Origin: Synergistaceae bacterium
GTDB lineage: Bacteria > Synergistota > Synergistia > Synergistales > Aminobacteriaceae
NCBI GenBank assembly: GCA_017445405.1
Contig: JAFSUD010000091.1
Span: 1-48,720, forward strand
DNA: 48,720 bases
Reading direction: 5' to 3'
Part shown: piece by piece, positions 33,352 to 41,214 of the stretch
Numbering within the stretch: the first letter of the stretch is position 1
How the letters are laid out: each line of letters starts with the position of its first letter
Position numbers and translations under genes: made by a program
The notes under the pieces: model-generated
What the model saw: the letters and a program-made list of their open reading frames with translations, nothing else
What the model was told of the DNA's origin: nothing
The model's database searches: none

Positions 33352-34186
33352 GCGCATTGGGGATCTGGCACTTGAGGCAGTGCTCGTTGAAGTGTCAGTT
33401 ACCCCAAAGCCGGGTCTGGTAGACAGAAACAACTCCGGCTCTCACTCTGATATGGACTTCTTCACGTTCATGAAGAGTGCTGCAGCTCTGAGGTCATGCT
33501 TTGAGAGATGTGCAGATGCTGCAGGCCTTTTCCTTTTTCCGCGCGGCATATTGTCAGACCTTCGCGGCATCGGTCTTGACACAGAAGAAGCTATGCTCAA
33601 GGCAACCGGCGGCATCAACACTCACAAGGGAGAAATTTTCTCGCTGGGCATTCTGAGCGGATGTGCGGGCTTCCTCCTGGCGCACGGCGAACCGCTCGAG
33701 GCAGAGAACATTCTGAATCACGCTGCAGCATTCTGTGATGGAGTCATCGAGCATGATTTTGTGCACGCCAAAGCAAAACCGCCCGAACTCCGCACCAAAG
33801 GCGAACGTATATGGGTAGCGTGCGGGATTGCAGGTGCTAGGGGAGAGGCAAGAGCCGGATATCCTTCTGTGCGCAATGCAGGACTCCCGGCTCTCACTAA
33901 GTACCTTGCTGACGGCATGAGCATTAACGACGCACTCGCCTTCACGCTGATTCACATCATGGCCGTGAACTACGACACTAACATTATCTCGCGCCGCGAT
34001 CTGGACACTGCGGAGGAAGTCATGAAGACTGCAGAGAATCTCATTGCTGAAGGCCTGACTCTCGGGAAGCTCTCTGCTCTCGACTCCGAGTTCATCTCCC
34101 GCAACATCAGCCCGAGCGGTAGTGCCGACCTCCTTGCTGTTACGTACTTCATATACGCACTTACTCATCCCAGCCCCAGTTTGTGA
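33341..34186 (+). CDS. citG: CitG/MdcB-type triphosphoribosyl-dephospho-CoA synthase
   Basis: About 281 residues from the ATG at 33341, which overlaps the end of the RND gene; starts at 33308 or 33332 are also possible. The N-terminal EVSVTPKPGLVDRNNSGSHSDMDFFTFMKSAAAL is the family signature, and GGINTHKGEIFSLGILSG and VARGEARAGYPSV-like stretches follow. The enzyme makes the precursor of the phosphoribosyl-dephospho-CoA group of citrate lyase or malonate decarboxylase. No lyase or decarboxylase genes are here. It overlaps the convergent helicase gene by 26 bases. Confidence 0.88.
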   Translation: MTNRRIGDLALEAVLVEVSVTPKPGLVDRNNSGSHSDMDFFTFMKSAAALRSCFERCADAAGLFLFPRGILSDLRGIGLDTEEAMLKATGGINTHKGEIFSLGILSGCAGFLLAHGEPLEAENILNHAAAFCDGVIEHDFVHAKAKPPELRTKGERIWVACGIAGARGEARAGYPSVRNAGLPALTKYLADGMSINDALAFTLIHIMAVNYDTNIISRRDLDTAEEVMKTAENLIAEGLTLGKLSALDSEFISRNISPSGSADLLAVTYFIYALTHPSPSL

Positions 34187-35831
34187 TGTAAGTGTATTTC
34201 CCAGACTGCCTGTACTCTATCCATGACGGAGGGTTATAGTTTGCGTTGATTGTCTCCGCCAGACGATAGAGTACACGCGCTCCGTATATCTCATTCGCGG
34301 GAGGAATCATCACTCCCTGCAATAAGCTCTTCAGGTTACGGTAGGCTTTCGTGTGGTCGGGTTCAGCATGTAACAGTTTCAGGAATAACTGTTTAGGACC
34401 CTGCATCAAGTCCTCGCCGTAAAAATCAACCCTCAGCATTGCGATACTGTCCTTCTTTGAGTAACACACTTTCCAGAACCATTTATGCACCTTCATTCTC
34501 ATGATGCCTGACTGCTCCGGAGGTGTCTCTGCCGTCTGCTGAATGTCTGCACTCCCCATGATGTCCTGAGTCGTGTTGAGTTCCGAAAGCTCGCTGAACT
34601 GATACCCGCAATGCGCACATATCCTCGCCCGCTTCATGATGACCTTGTGGCACTGCGGGCACTCCTTGAACATCTCGCCGAAGTTCTCCGGCCTCTCATT
34701 CTTTCCGCGCTTCACTGTACGGCGTGGAGGAATAATCTTTGTGATCGCTCCGTGCCTCTCAATGTTGCCCGCAAAGTCAAGAACTAAGCAGTCTTTGTAG
34801 TGTCCGGGACTCTTCACGCGCATTCCTCTTCCGCTCATCTGCATGTAGAGTCCGGGAGAGAGTGTCGGTCTCGCCATCACGATAACGTCAATGTCGGGGT
34901 AATCGAAGCCCGTAGTTGCGACTCCGACGTTGGTTAGTGCCCGAATCTTTCCGGCCTTGTACTCTGTGAATATGCGCTCACGTTCCGCGCTGGAGGTCTT
35001 GCCGGTGATTGTCGCTGCGTTAATTCCGTGTGCAATGAACTCGTCCCTCATCGCCTCAGCATGTGAGACGCTCACGCAGAAGATTAACCATGCCTTCCTG
35101 TTTCCTGCCCGCCTGATGGTCTCCTCAACTATGCGCGTGTTGTTATCGAGGTTGTTGACCCGAGCCTCGAGTTCCTGTTTCTCGTAATCTCCCTGAACTT
35201 TCCGCACTCCCTCAACGTCGAGCTTCATATCTGTGAATGTTGATGTGAGCTTGGCCAAATATCCCCGCTGGATGAGTTCCTCAATGCTCGCTGCCTCGAG
35301 AAGTGCCGTGAATATTGCTTCGTCGCCTTCCGTGAGCATTCCCTGTCCGAGCCTGTAGGGTGTCGCTGTGAGACCGATTACACGCATTCCCGAGTAAGCC
35401 TCCTGAAGGTCTGCGAGAAGAGTCCTGTACATTCCAGATTCAGTGTTGGAGATTAGGTGAGCTTCATCAACGATGACGAGGTGAATTCTGCCTAACTCCT
35501 TGCCCTTCTTCCAGATCGACTGGATGCCCGCTACGGTGATGGTGTTGATGTCCTTGCTCCCGAGTCCTGCGCTGTAGAGTCCGACCGGTGCACTCGGCCA
35601 CACCTGAGTGATTTTCTCCGCGTCCTGAACGAGCAGCTCCTTCACGTGTGAGAGCACTAGAATCTTGATGTGAGGGTGCTTGCTGAGGAAGTCCTCGCAT
35701 ATCCCGGCACATATCCATGCTTTACCCGAGCCCGTCGGCGCAACAATGCACGGATTGCCCTTGTTCTGTGCCAGCCATTTATATACATCACGAATCGCTT
35801 TCGCCTGATAGTCCCGTAAACCCTTTATCAC
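34161..35831 (-). CDS. DEAH-type superfamily 2 helicase with C-terminal zinc ribbon
   Basis: 556 residues from GUG 35831 with AAGGAGG upstream. Motifs: Q-like LRDYQAKAI, Walker A APTGSGKAW (the usual Thr/Ser after GK is Ala), DEAH in VIVDEAHLI, GLTATPYRLGQG, a helicase C domain (TGKTSSAERERIF, TGFDYPDIDVIVMARP) and QMSGRGMR. A zinc ribbon CPQCHK...CAHCG (~390-411) and a C-terminal domain of unknown role follow. It resembles phage- and defence-associated helicases. Its 5' untranslated region and first codons are repeated upstream (locus F). Confidence 0.88.
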   Translation of the reverse strand: MIKGLRDYQAKAIRDVYKWLAQNKGNPCIVAPTGSGKAWICAGICEDFLSKHPHIKILVLSHVKELLVQDAEKITQVWPSAPVGLYSAGLGSKDINTITVAGIQSIWKKGKELGRIHLVIVDEAHLISNTESGMYRTLLADLQEAYSGMRVIGLTATPYRLGQGMLTEGDEAIFTALLEAASIEELIQRGYLAKLTSTFTDMKLDVEGVRKVQGDYEKQELEARVNNLDNNTRIVEETIRRAGNRKAWLIFCVSVSHAEAMRDEFIAHGINAATITGKTSSAERERIFTEYKAGKIRALTNVGVATTGFDYPDIDVIVMARPTLSPGLYMQMSGRGMRVKSPGHYKDCLVLDFAGNIERHGAITKIIPPRRTVKRGKNERPENFGEMFKECPQCHKVIMKRARICAHCGYQFSELSELNTTQDIMGSADIQQTAETPPEQSGIMRMKVHKWFWKVCYSKKDSIAMLRVDFYGEDLMQGPKQLFLKLLHAEPDHTKAYRNLKSLLQGVMIPPANEIYGARVLYRLAETINANYNPPSWIEYRQSGKYTYITNWGWDE

Positions 35832-36055
35832 TTGCTTGTTTCTGCCTCCTTAAGTTGTTTTATGCATGCAGCTTTAACGAAGCCTCACAGCTTTTGCATG
35901 GTGCTGGTGCAACGCTCCGGCGTTAGTCCCGTAAACCCTTTATCACTTGCTTGTTTTTGCCTCCTTGACTTGTTATTACATGCAGCTTTAACGAACATTC
36001 ACAGCCTTTGCATGGTGCTGGTGCAACGCTCCGTCGGTTAGTCCCGTACATCCTT
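35809..36055 (-). repeat. 115-bp tandem repeats of the helicase 5' end and leader (repeat locus F)
   Basis: TAGTCCCGTA recurs at 35809, 35924 and 36039, exactly 115 bases apart. Each unit holds the leader (AAGGAGG, GUG start) and the first seven codons of the helicase, then the phrase around GGAGCGTTGCACCAGCACC. The gene copy and the first extra copy are close to identical around the RBS and start; the third is cut short. Ribosomes could start on the extra copy, but the frame ends at once (GGACTAAC: stop after CGGGAC or soon after). It fills the 327-bp space to the next gene together with that gene's promoter. Confidence 0.9.
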
Positions 36056-36118
36056 TACCAATACGCTTTCATCTCTTCTTAATGTTTGTTATTGCTGTGA
36101 ATGATGAATATTATAGCG

Positions 36119-36127
36119 TGATATAAT
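36119..36127 (+). promoter_or_regulatory. Extended -10 promoter of the coiled-coil secreted protein
   Basis: TGATATAAT (TG-N-TATAAT, hexamer 36122-36127) lies 31 bases before the ATG at 36159. Confidence 0.6.
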
Positions 36128-36158
36128 TGCAAAAATTTCTTAATAGGAGGCTTAAGTC

Positions 36159-36974
36159 ATGACAACTCTCAAGAAATCTATCGTTTTTCTCCTCGTGCTG
36201 TCTGTCGCAGCAATATCATCACTCTATGTTCTTCCTGTAAAGGCTCAATCCAGCAGCGATAACGAAGTCAGGGAAGAAATGGACAAGCTCAACAAGAACA
36301 TTGAGAAAGCCCAGAAAAGCTACGATGCCATAAAGCGGCAGCTAGCCAATAAGAACAAAGCCCTTCAGTCAGCGCAGGCCAGCGGAAAAGCTAAGGACAG
36401 CCAGATAAAGAGCCTTAAGTCCCAGATAGCTGAACAGAACAAGAAGTTAGCTGCTCAGGAAAAGAGAATACATGACCTGCAGACTCAGCTCCAGACACTC
36501 AGAGCGCAGCTTCAAGGAAACTCCGGCACTCCTGCTCCTGAACAGCCGGACTCTTCGCCTTCTGGAGGCTGGAATCCTCAAGCAATCTGCCGAATCACAG
36601 CCTTCTCCTACACTCCTGGGGATTCCTGTGTGAAGCTGACCGTAGAATTTAAAGATGGGGAAACTGAAGAACTCGAAGCACCTTTCGGCAAAACAGGACA
36701 GGATACATATTTCAAGATAGAGAACATTTACGCTAAAACGCAGGTTGTTATGCCGGTATCATCACGCGGAGACTGGGTAGTCAACGTAGATTCACGAAGC
36801 GGATATGTTGCCAAGATAGACCCAAGCAACATTGAAGGCTCAAAGCTCAACGGCAACGCTAACAAGGACAATTACGGCGGCAAAACATTTAAATCCGGCG
36901 AAGCGTTCATCATTCTCAAGCAAAGCGGAATGACCATACGTCCGCCCTACTATACAGCTCCGAAGCGTCGTTAA
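36159..36974 (+). CDS. Secreted coiled-coil protein with C-terminal beta domain, function unknown
   Basis: The 271-residue protein has a signal peptide (KKSIVFLLVLSVAAISSLYVLPVKAQ) and then a long coiled coil (~35-125; heptads rich in Lys, Gln and Leu), a Pro/Ser linker (TPAPEQPDSSPSGGW) and a globular C-terminal domain (~145-265; CVKLTVEFKDGETEELEAPFGK, VVMPVSSRGDWVVNVDSRSG). RBS AGGAGG. It may tether or space something at the envelope. I do not recognise the C-terminal domain. Confidence 0.8.
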   Translation: MTTLKKSIVFLLVLSVAAISSLYVLPVKAQSSSDNEVREEMDKLNKNIEKAQKSYDAIKRQLANKNKALQSAQASGKAKDSQIKSLKSQIAEQNKKLAAQEKRIHDLQTQLQTLRAQLQGNSGTPAPEQPDSSPSGGWNPQAICRITAFSYTPGDSCVKLTVEFKDGETEELEAPFGKTGQDTYFKIENIYAKTQVVMPVSSRGDWVVNVDSRSGYVAKIDPSNIEGSKLNGNANKDNYGGKTFKSGEAFIILKQSGMTIRPPYYTAPKRR

Positions 36975-36992
36975 TGTAACCGCACAGAATAA

Positions 36993-37019
36993 AGCAGGGA
37001 GACTCTGAATCTTCCTGCT
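36993..37019 (-). terminator. Hairpin terminator between convergent coiled-coil genes
   Basis: A nine-pair stem AGCAGG(G/A)AG/CTTCCTGCT with a nine-base loop. Read on the minus strand it is followed by TTTATTCT, so it best serves the minus-strand gene. Confidence 0.55.
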
Positions 37020-37510
37020 CACTTCATACCCTCAAGAATAGAGTTCATCTTCTGAAGCTGTCTCAGTCTCTCTTCATCGTTACCGTTCTGCTGATTGCTG
37101 ATAAGTGCCCGCATGTCCGTTATCGTCTTGTCTGCACTCTCTAACTCTTTGCGAAGAGAAGCAATTATCTTGTCCGCACTCTCACGGTAAGCTGCAAACT
37201 CTTCATTGCCTGAAGCTGCAGGCTGCGTTATCTCTGTTTCCCTAAGACGGGCTATAGTTGTGTCCCGCCGGGCAAGTTCTGCCTTGAGGTAATTATTCTC
37301 TCGGACGAGGCCATCATTTTTTGCCATGAGAGACGAAACCGTGTAATCATTCTTGATGAACAGCCACCATATACCGCACCCTATCACTCCTCCTATAACT
37401 GCTCCCAAGATAAATGCAAATACGCAGCGTCTGCCGTATTTCTTCTCGAGAGCAACGTATTCTTCTGTCAGCTCGTTAATATCTTCCTTAAAATCTTTGA
37501 TATGTCCCAT
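37019..37510 (-). CDS. Membrane-anchored coiled-coil protein, function unknown
   Basis: 163 residues. A short charged N-terminus is followed by one TM helix (CVFAFILGAVIGGVIGCGIWWLFI, ~29-52) and then coiled coil to the end (ENNYLKAELARRDTTIARLRETE..., ESADKIIASLRKELESADKTI). RBS GAGGTG. It is convergent with the secreted coiled-coil gene and divergent from the YitT gene. No family is recognised. Confidence 0.75.
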   Translation of the reverse strand: MGHIKDFKEDINELTEEYVALEKKYGRRCVFAFILGAVIGGVIGCGIWWLFIKNDYTVSSLMAKNDGLVRENNYLKAELARRDTTIARLRETEITQPAASGNEEFAAYRESADKIIASLRKELESADKTITDMRALISNQQNGNDEERLRQLQKMNSILEGMK

Positions 37511-37632
37511 TAAGATCGCACCTCAATTTTCAGGATATGCTACATTCTACAATATGTAAACTAATGCCGCCTTATCTGTGCTAATATTTATCCCATTCCC
37601 AAACTTTCTCGCAAGGAGGAATCAACGCACCC

Positions 37633-38517
37633 ATGAAGAATATTATCCGCAGGTTTTTCACGCTCGCCTTCGCCCTCATAAGCACAGAGTGGAAGGCTGT
37701 TGCTGTAATGATTATCGCAAGTTCACTTCAGGCCTTCGCTGTCAATTACTTCACGCTTCATTACCATTTTCCGGACTTGGGAGTCTCCGGAATTGCTGTG
37801 CTCACTAATTACGTGTTCGGAATTTCCCCGAGCTGGGTAATCCTGATCGGCAATATTCTTCTTGTCATATGGGCACGCAAAGACCTCAACCTTCATTTTC
37901 TCGGCCTCACATTAACAGCAGTCTTCACCTTCTCAGCTATGCTCTCCGTCTTCGCACGCTATCCCCTTCCGCTGCCTGATGATAAGTTCATGGCTACCGT
38001 CATCACCGGCCTGATTAAGGGCTTCTCTCTCGGCCTCATGCTCAGGGTAGGAGGCTCGAGCGGAGGGACTGACATCATCGGAGTAACTCTCAGGAAACGT
38101 TACGGGATCGAGTTCGGGAGAGTCTCGATGGCGATTAATTTCGTGCTGCTCGGCTTCTCAATAGGCGTAGTCGGACTCGAGGCAGTCGTGTACGGAGCTG
38201 TAGGCCTCTACGTCAACAGCATCACTGTCGACAACGTGAACCACAGCTTTGACCGGAGGAAGCAGGCATTCATCATCACGAACATTCCCGACGAGGTGAG
38301 CCATTTCATCAACGAGCACGGAAGAGGAGTAACTCGTCTCGAGGGACGTGGAGGCTACACTGGGCAGGTGAGGCCTGTGTTAATTACTCTGCTTTCTCCC
38401 GGCCAAGTAGTGCTGCTTAAGAGATTCCTGAAGGAGCACGACGAGAACGCATTTGTATCAATATGTGATGCGTCTGAAGTATTGGGAAAGGGGTTCAAGA
38501 GCTGGCGGTCGCTGTAA
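37633..38517 (+). CDS. YitT-family membrane protein (DUF161 repeats plus DUF2179)
   Basis: The 294-residue protein has five or six TM segments with the family stretches LRVGGSSGGTDIIG and ALISTEWKAVAVM..., followed by the soluble C-terminal DUF2179 domain (residues ~220-285; KQAFIITNIPDEVSHFINEHGRGVTRLEGRGGYTG...VSICDASEVLGKGF). RBS AAGGAGG. Its function in bacteria is not established. The DUF2179 part has been duplicated twice downstream (locus G). Confidence 0.9.
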   Translation: MKNIIRRFFTLAFALISTEWKAVAVMIIASSLQAFAVNYFTLHYHFPDLGVSGIAVLTNYVFGISPSWVILIGNILLVIWARKDLNLHFLGLTLTAVFTFSAMLSVFARYPLPLPDDKFMATVITGLIKGFSLGLMLRVGGSSGGTDIIGVTLRKRYGIEFGRVSMAINFVLLGFSIGVVGLEAVVYGAVGLYVNSITVDNVNHSFDRRKQAFIITNIPDEVSHFINEHGRGVTRLEGRGGYTGQVRPVLITLLSPGQVVLLKRFLKEHDENAFVSICDASEVLGKGFKSWRSL

Positions 38518-38540
38518 TTTATTATGCAGGAGTGATTGAC

Positions 38541-38747
38541 ATGAACAAGCACAGAGGAGTAACTCGTCTCGAGGGACGGGGAGGCTACACTGGTCAGGTG
38601 AGGCATGTGCTTATTACGCTTCTTTCTCCAGGCCAGGTAGTACTGCTCAAGAGATTCCTGAAGGAGCACGACGAGAATGCATTTGTATCAATATGTGATG
38701 CTGCTGAAGTATTGGGAAAAGGTTTCAAGAGCTGGCGGTCGCTGTAA
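38541..38747 (+). CDS. Stand-alone DUF2179 domain mini-gene made by duplication
   Basis: 68 residues from the ATG at 38541, with AGGAGTG at a good distance. MNKHRGVTRLEGRGGYTGQV... to ...GFKSWRSL repeats the C-terminal end of YitT with about three changes and no frame break. It is a soluble domain freed from its membrane part. It could be expressed on the YitT transcript. Whether it is used is unknown. Confidence 0.6.
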   Translation: MNKHRGVTRLEGRGGYTGQVRHVLITLLSPGQVVLLKRFLKEHDENAFVSICDAAEVLGKGFKSWRSL

Positions 38748-38770
38748 TTTATTATGCAGGAGTGATTGAC

Positions 38771-38976
38771 ATGAACAAGCACAGAGGAGTAACGCGTCTC
38801 GAGGGACGTGGAGGCTACACTGGGCAGGTGAGGCCTGTGTTAATTACTCTGCTTTCTCCCGGCTAGGTAGTACTGCTCAAGAGATTCCTGAAGGAGCATG
38901 ACGAGAACGCATTTGTATCAATATGTGATGCTGCTGAAGTATTGGGAAAAGGTTTTAAGAGCTGTCGGCCGCTGTA
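38771..38976 (+). pseudogene. Second DUF2179 duplicate, broken by an in-frame TAG
   Basis: The same start (ATG at 38771 after AGGAGTG) and frame as the mini-gene upstream, but a TAG at 38864-38866 replaces the Gln codon after LLSPG. Further changes are near the end (TGTCGGCCGCTG). Confidence 0.8.
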
Positions 38977-39005
38977 ATCTTTATATTTAGGAGTGATTAT
39001 TATTC

Positions 39006-40496
39006 ATGAGTGATTTTAGTATTGGGAGTCTTCTTGATGATGACAAGAGAGCTTCACTGCAGAATTTTTCCGAGAACCTGCCTACTACAACACAGAGAAC
39101 ACAGGCAGAGACTCCGCGCTCAAAACGGGACATAGTCTCGCGGGTAGCATACCTTATCGGGATAGATGACCGGCATTTCGGAATTGATCAGACAGAGAAC
39201 ATGAATCCCCAGTTTTACCGGAGCGTCTACGATGAAATGAACGCCGACAAAGAAGCCCGCATAGTCAGGAATTTATGCCGTCTGCGCACAAAACTTCAGC
39301 GCAATTTCAGAGCAATCTACACAGAGATGAATGCAGACGTTAAGAACTTAGACTCCATGCCTGACCTAGTGCCTCAGGATGCTTTGCGTACCCTCGAGCA
39401 GGACGGAATCCCCTTTGTACGGGCAAAACGCAGACTCGAGGACTACATAGTTGACGTACATAATTACCTGTTGCCTCATGTCCCGAACTGCCAGAAATTC
39501 ATTCCCGAGTGGGTCAAGTGGGCATATATCCGCAACCTGTTCTTCATTCAGAGGGGTAACACTGTCGAGGGCAACAAGGAGGCAGCGAGATACTACAACG
39601 AAGCGAGAGATCTTTTCCCATATCAGGCGTATATCAATTGGTATCCCGATGAAGGGGACGGCAACGTATTGCGTGATGATGCAAAATTTCTCCCGATACT
39701 TTACGAGCGCAACAGGGACAGGTTCTACGACATGAGCAAGGTAACAGATGCAGGAGATGCTGCCGTCCAGAATGCGGACGAGTTTTTTGCGAGAGCTGAA
39801 CGGGTGATTATTGCTGTGGACTGCGAGAATGCCGACCCGTGCAAGGTAATCGGCGTTGTGAAGGAGTTAGAGGCTCAGGGGCACGTCGGGAAGATTGCGA
39901 AAATACTGCTTGTTGACGACGAGCATACTTCATCACAGTGGCGGGCACTGAGGCGGGACGAGAATCTGCCGCTGGAGTATTACCTGACTGACAGGGTGAA
40001 GGACGAGAAATCTGCTGTAGATGTGGCGATGACGATAAAGTTTTACCGCGAGCTTGCTGATGCAAAGGCTGCAGGGAGACCTATAGACTCAGCAGTGATA
40101 ATCTCCAGCGACTGCGATTTCTGGCCGTTGATTGAGCTTACTCCTGAGATTAATTTTCTGGTCATGCTCGAATACGATAACTGCTCACAGGCTTATTACC
40201 AGAGACTGCAGGGCAACGAGATACCATTTTTCTACATAGATGAGTACTTTATGGCGGGCAATGTCGAACTCAAGACGGAAATAGTACTCCAGGAAGTTGT
40301 GAGGGATATTGAGGAGGGCTTCCTGAGCAAGATTAACCTCTTCTCCATTATCAACAGAGCACTTCTGAAGCTCGACTTGAAGATGACTGATTCAGAACTA
40401 TCACAATTCTTTGACAAGTATATTGCAGAAATGAACATAGCCTTTGCCAAGAACGGCAGCGCAATACTTCAGAACAAGCCGACCTTGAAGGAATAA
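39006..40496 (+). CDS. NYN-domain (PIN-like) nuclease-type protein
   Basis: The 496-residue protein has an N-terminal helical region (~1-260) of unknown type, with a pattern seen in TPR-like or helical domains (EAARYYNEARDLFPYQAYINW). A NYN/PIN-like domain follows (~265-430): VIIAVDCENADPCKVIGVVKELE, KILLVDD, DEKSAVDVAMTIKF and VIISSDCDFWPLIE supply the acidic residues of the metal site. A helical tail (~430-496) ends it. It is cytoplasmic and probably acts on RNA. RBS AGGAGT. Its upstream region is the end of repeat array G. Confidence 0.8.
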   Translation: MSDFSIGSLLDDDKRASLQNFSENLPTTTQRTQAETPRSKRDIVSRVAYLIGIDDRHFGIDQTENMNPQFYRSVYDEMNADKEARIVRNLCRLRTKLQRNFRAIYTEMNADVKNLDSMPDLVPQDALRTLEQDGIPFVRAKRRLEDYIVDVHNYLLPHVPNCQKFIPEWVKWAYIRNLFFIQRGNTVEGNKEAARYYNEARDLFPYQAYINWYPDEGDGNVLRDDAKFLPILYERNRDRFYDMSKVTDAGDAAVQNADEFFARAERVIIAVDCENADPCKVIGVVKELEAQGHVGKIAKILLVDDEHTSSQWRALRRDENLPLEYYLTDRVKDEKSAVDVAMTIKFYRELADAKAAGRPIDSAVIISSDCDFWPLIELTPEINFLVMLEYDNCSQAYYQRLQGNEIPFFYIDEYFMAGNVELKTEIVLQEVVRDIEEGFLSKINLFSIINRALLKLDLKMTDSELSQFFDKYIAEMNIAFAKNGSAILQNKPTLKE

Positions 40497-40510
40497 GGAT
40501 TAATGAGAAC

Positions 40511-40549
40511 AATACCCCCTCTGTGAAGGCAGGGGGGATTTACTTTTTC
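40511..40549. terminator. Terminator between convergent NYN and secreted-protein genes
   Basis: A stem of CCCCCT/AGGGGG with a ten-base loop, followed on the plus strand by TTTACTTTTTC and preceded on the other side by an AT-rich stretch. Confidence 0.75.
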
Positions 40550-41100
40550 TGGACGGAACACGTGATGTCAAATGTGTCTCTCTCTTCAGGGAAATCATCA
40601 TCCCAGTTAGCACCCTCCCAGCGCAGAATGCCTTTCGTCGGACTCGTGAGCGTCAACGTAATCTTGTCCTCGCCGTCAAGGTATTCTGTGCTGAAGCTCC
40701 ACGAACTCACGCCCTCTTTCTTCATGTCATAGGGGATAGAGTATTCCCAGCTCCTCAAGTGCCGGACGTTGTTGTTGATGTCTAGTATCCGCCCCATAAA
40801 GATAACGTCCGCCATTCCCTCGCCGTTAGTCTCAGAAAACTTGATGTTGTCGATCTCGAGCACTATGTTTTCTGCTGTAAGAGAGAGACTCACTCCTGGC
40901 TGTCTGGGGTCTGTTCCTGTCCCGCTGCCTTCTCCTGTCCACCTGCCCTGAAGTGAGGTGATGCTGACCTGTACGGGAGCTGCTGCCGGAGCTTTTGGGG
41001 AAGATGCACGTTTTTTCCTGGCCTTTGCTGCATACGAAGGGGTGATTATGAGTGCGATTAACACCAACACGAGCAAATATCTTAGTGAACGTCCATGCAT
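40540..41100 (-). CDS. Secreted protein of unknown function with beta-rich domain
   Basis: 186 residues with a signal peptide (MHGRSLRYLLVLVLIALIITPSYA), a basic Pro/Ala linker (KARKKRASSPKAPAAAPV), and a beta-strand-rich domain with LQGRWTGEGSGTGTDP..., VSLSLTAENIVLEIDNIKF and SWSFSTEYLDGEDKITLTL, which suggests a small barrel. RBS GAGGAG. No family is recognised. Confidence 0.75.
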   Translation of the reverse strand: MHGRSLRYLLVLVLIALIITPSYAAKARKKRASSPKAPAAAPVQVSITSLQGRWTGEGSGTGTDPRQPGVSLSLTAENIVLEIDNIKFSETNGEGMADVIFMGRILDINNNVRHLRSWEYSIPYDMKKEGVSSWSFSTEYLDGEDKITLTLTSPTKGILRWEGANWDDDFPEERDTFDITCSVQKK

Positions 41101-41165
41101 AATATATTCTCCTCAAGTTGTTAATGGAATGTAGAGATTCTAGCACACTTACTTATCGCCTGTGC

Positions 41166-41171
41166 TAGAAT
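41166..41171 (+). promoter_or_regulatory. Probable -10 box of the reductase-cdd-era operon
   Basis: TGCTAGAAT (TG-N-TAGAAT) lies 44 bases before the UUG at 41215. No clear -35. Confidence 0.45.
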
Positions 41172-41214
41172 AACTCCCATTCACACAACAAAAATTTATT
41201 AAGGAGTGTTTGAC

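Larger units (their letters stand above)
38323..39000 (+). repeat. 230-bp tandem copies of the YitT 3' end (repeat locus G)
   Basis: AGAGGAGTAAC recurs at 38323 (inside the gene), 38553 and 38783, exactly 230 bases apart. Each unit spans the DUF2179 coding part, the stop, and an AGGAGTGATT ribosome site. The middle copy is an open mini-gene; the last copy is broken by TAG. The last copy matches the gene in its first ~80 bases and the middle copy in the rest, so it is a mosaic. The array ends at the RBS of the NYN gene. Confidence 0.93.
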
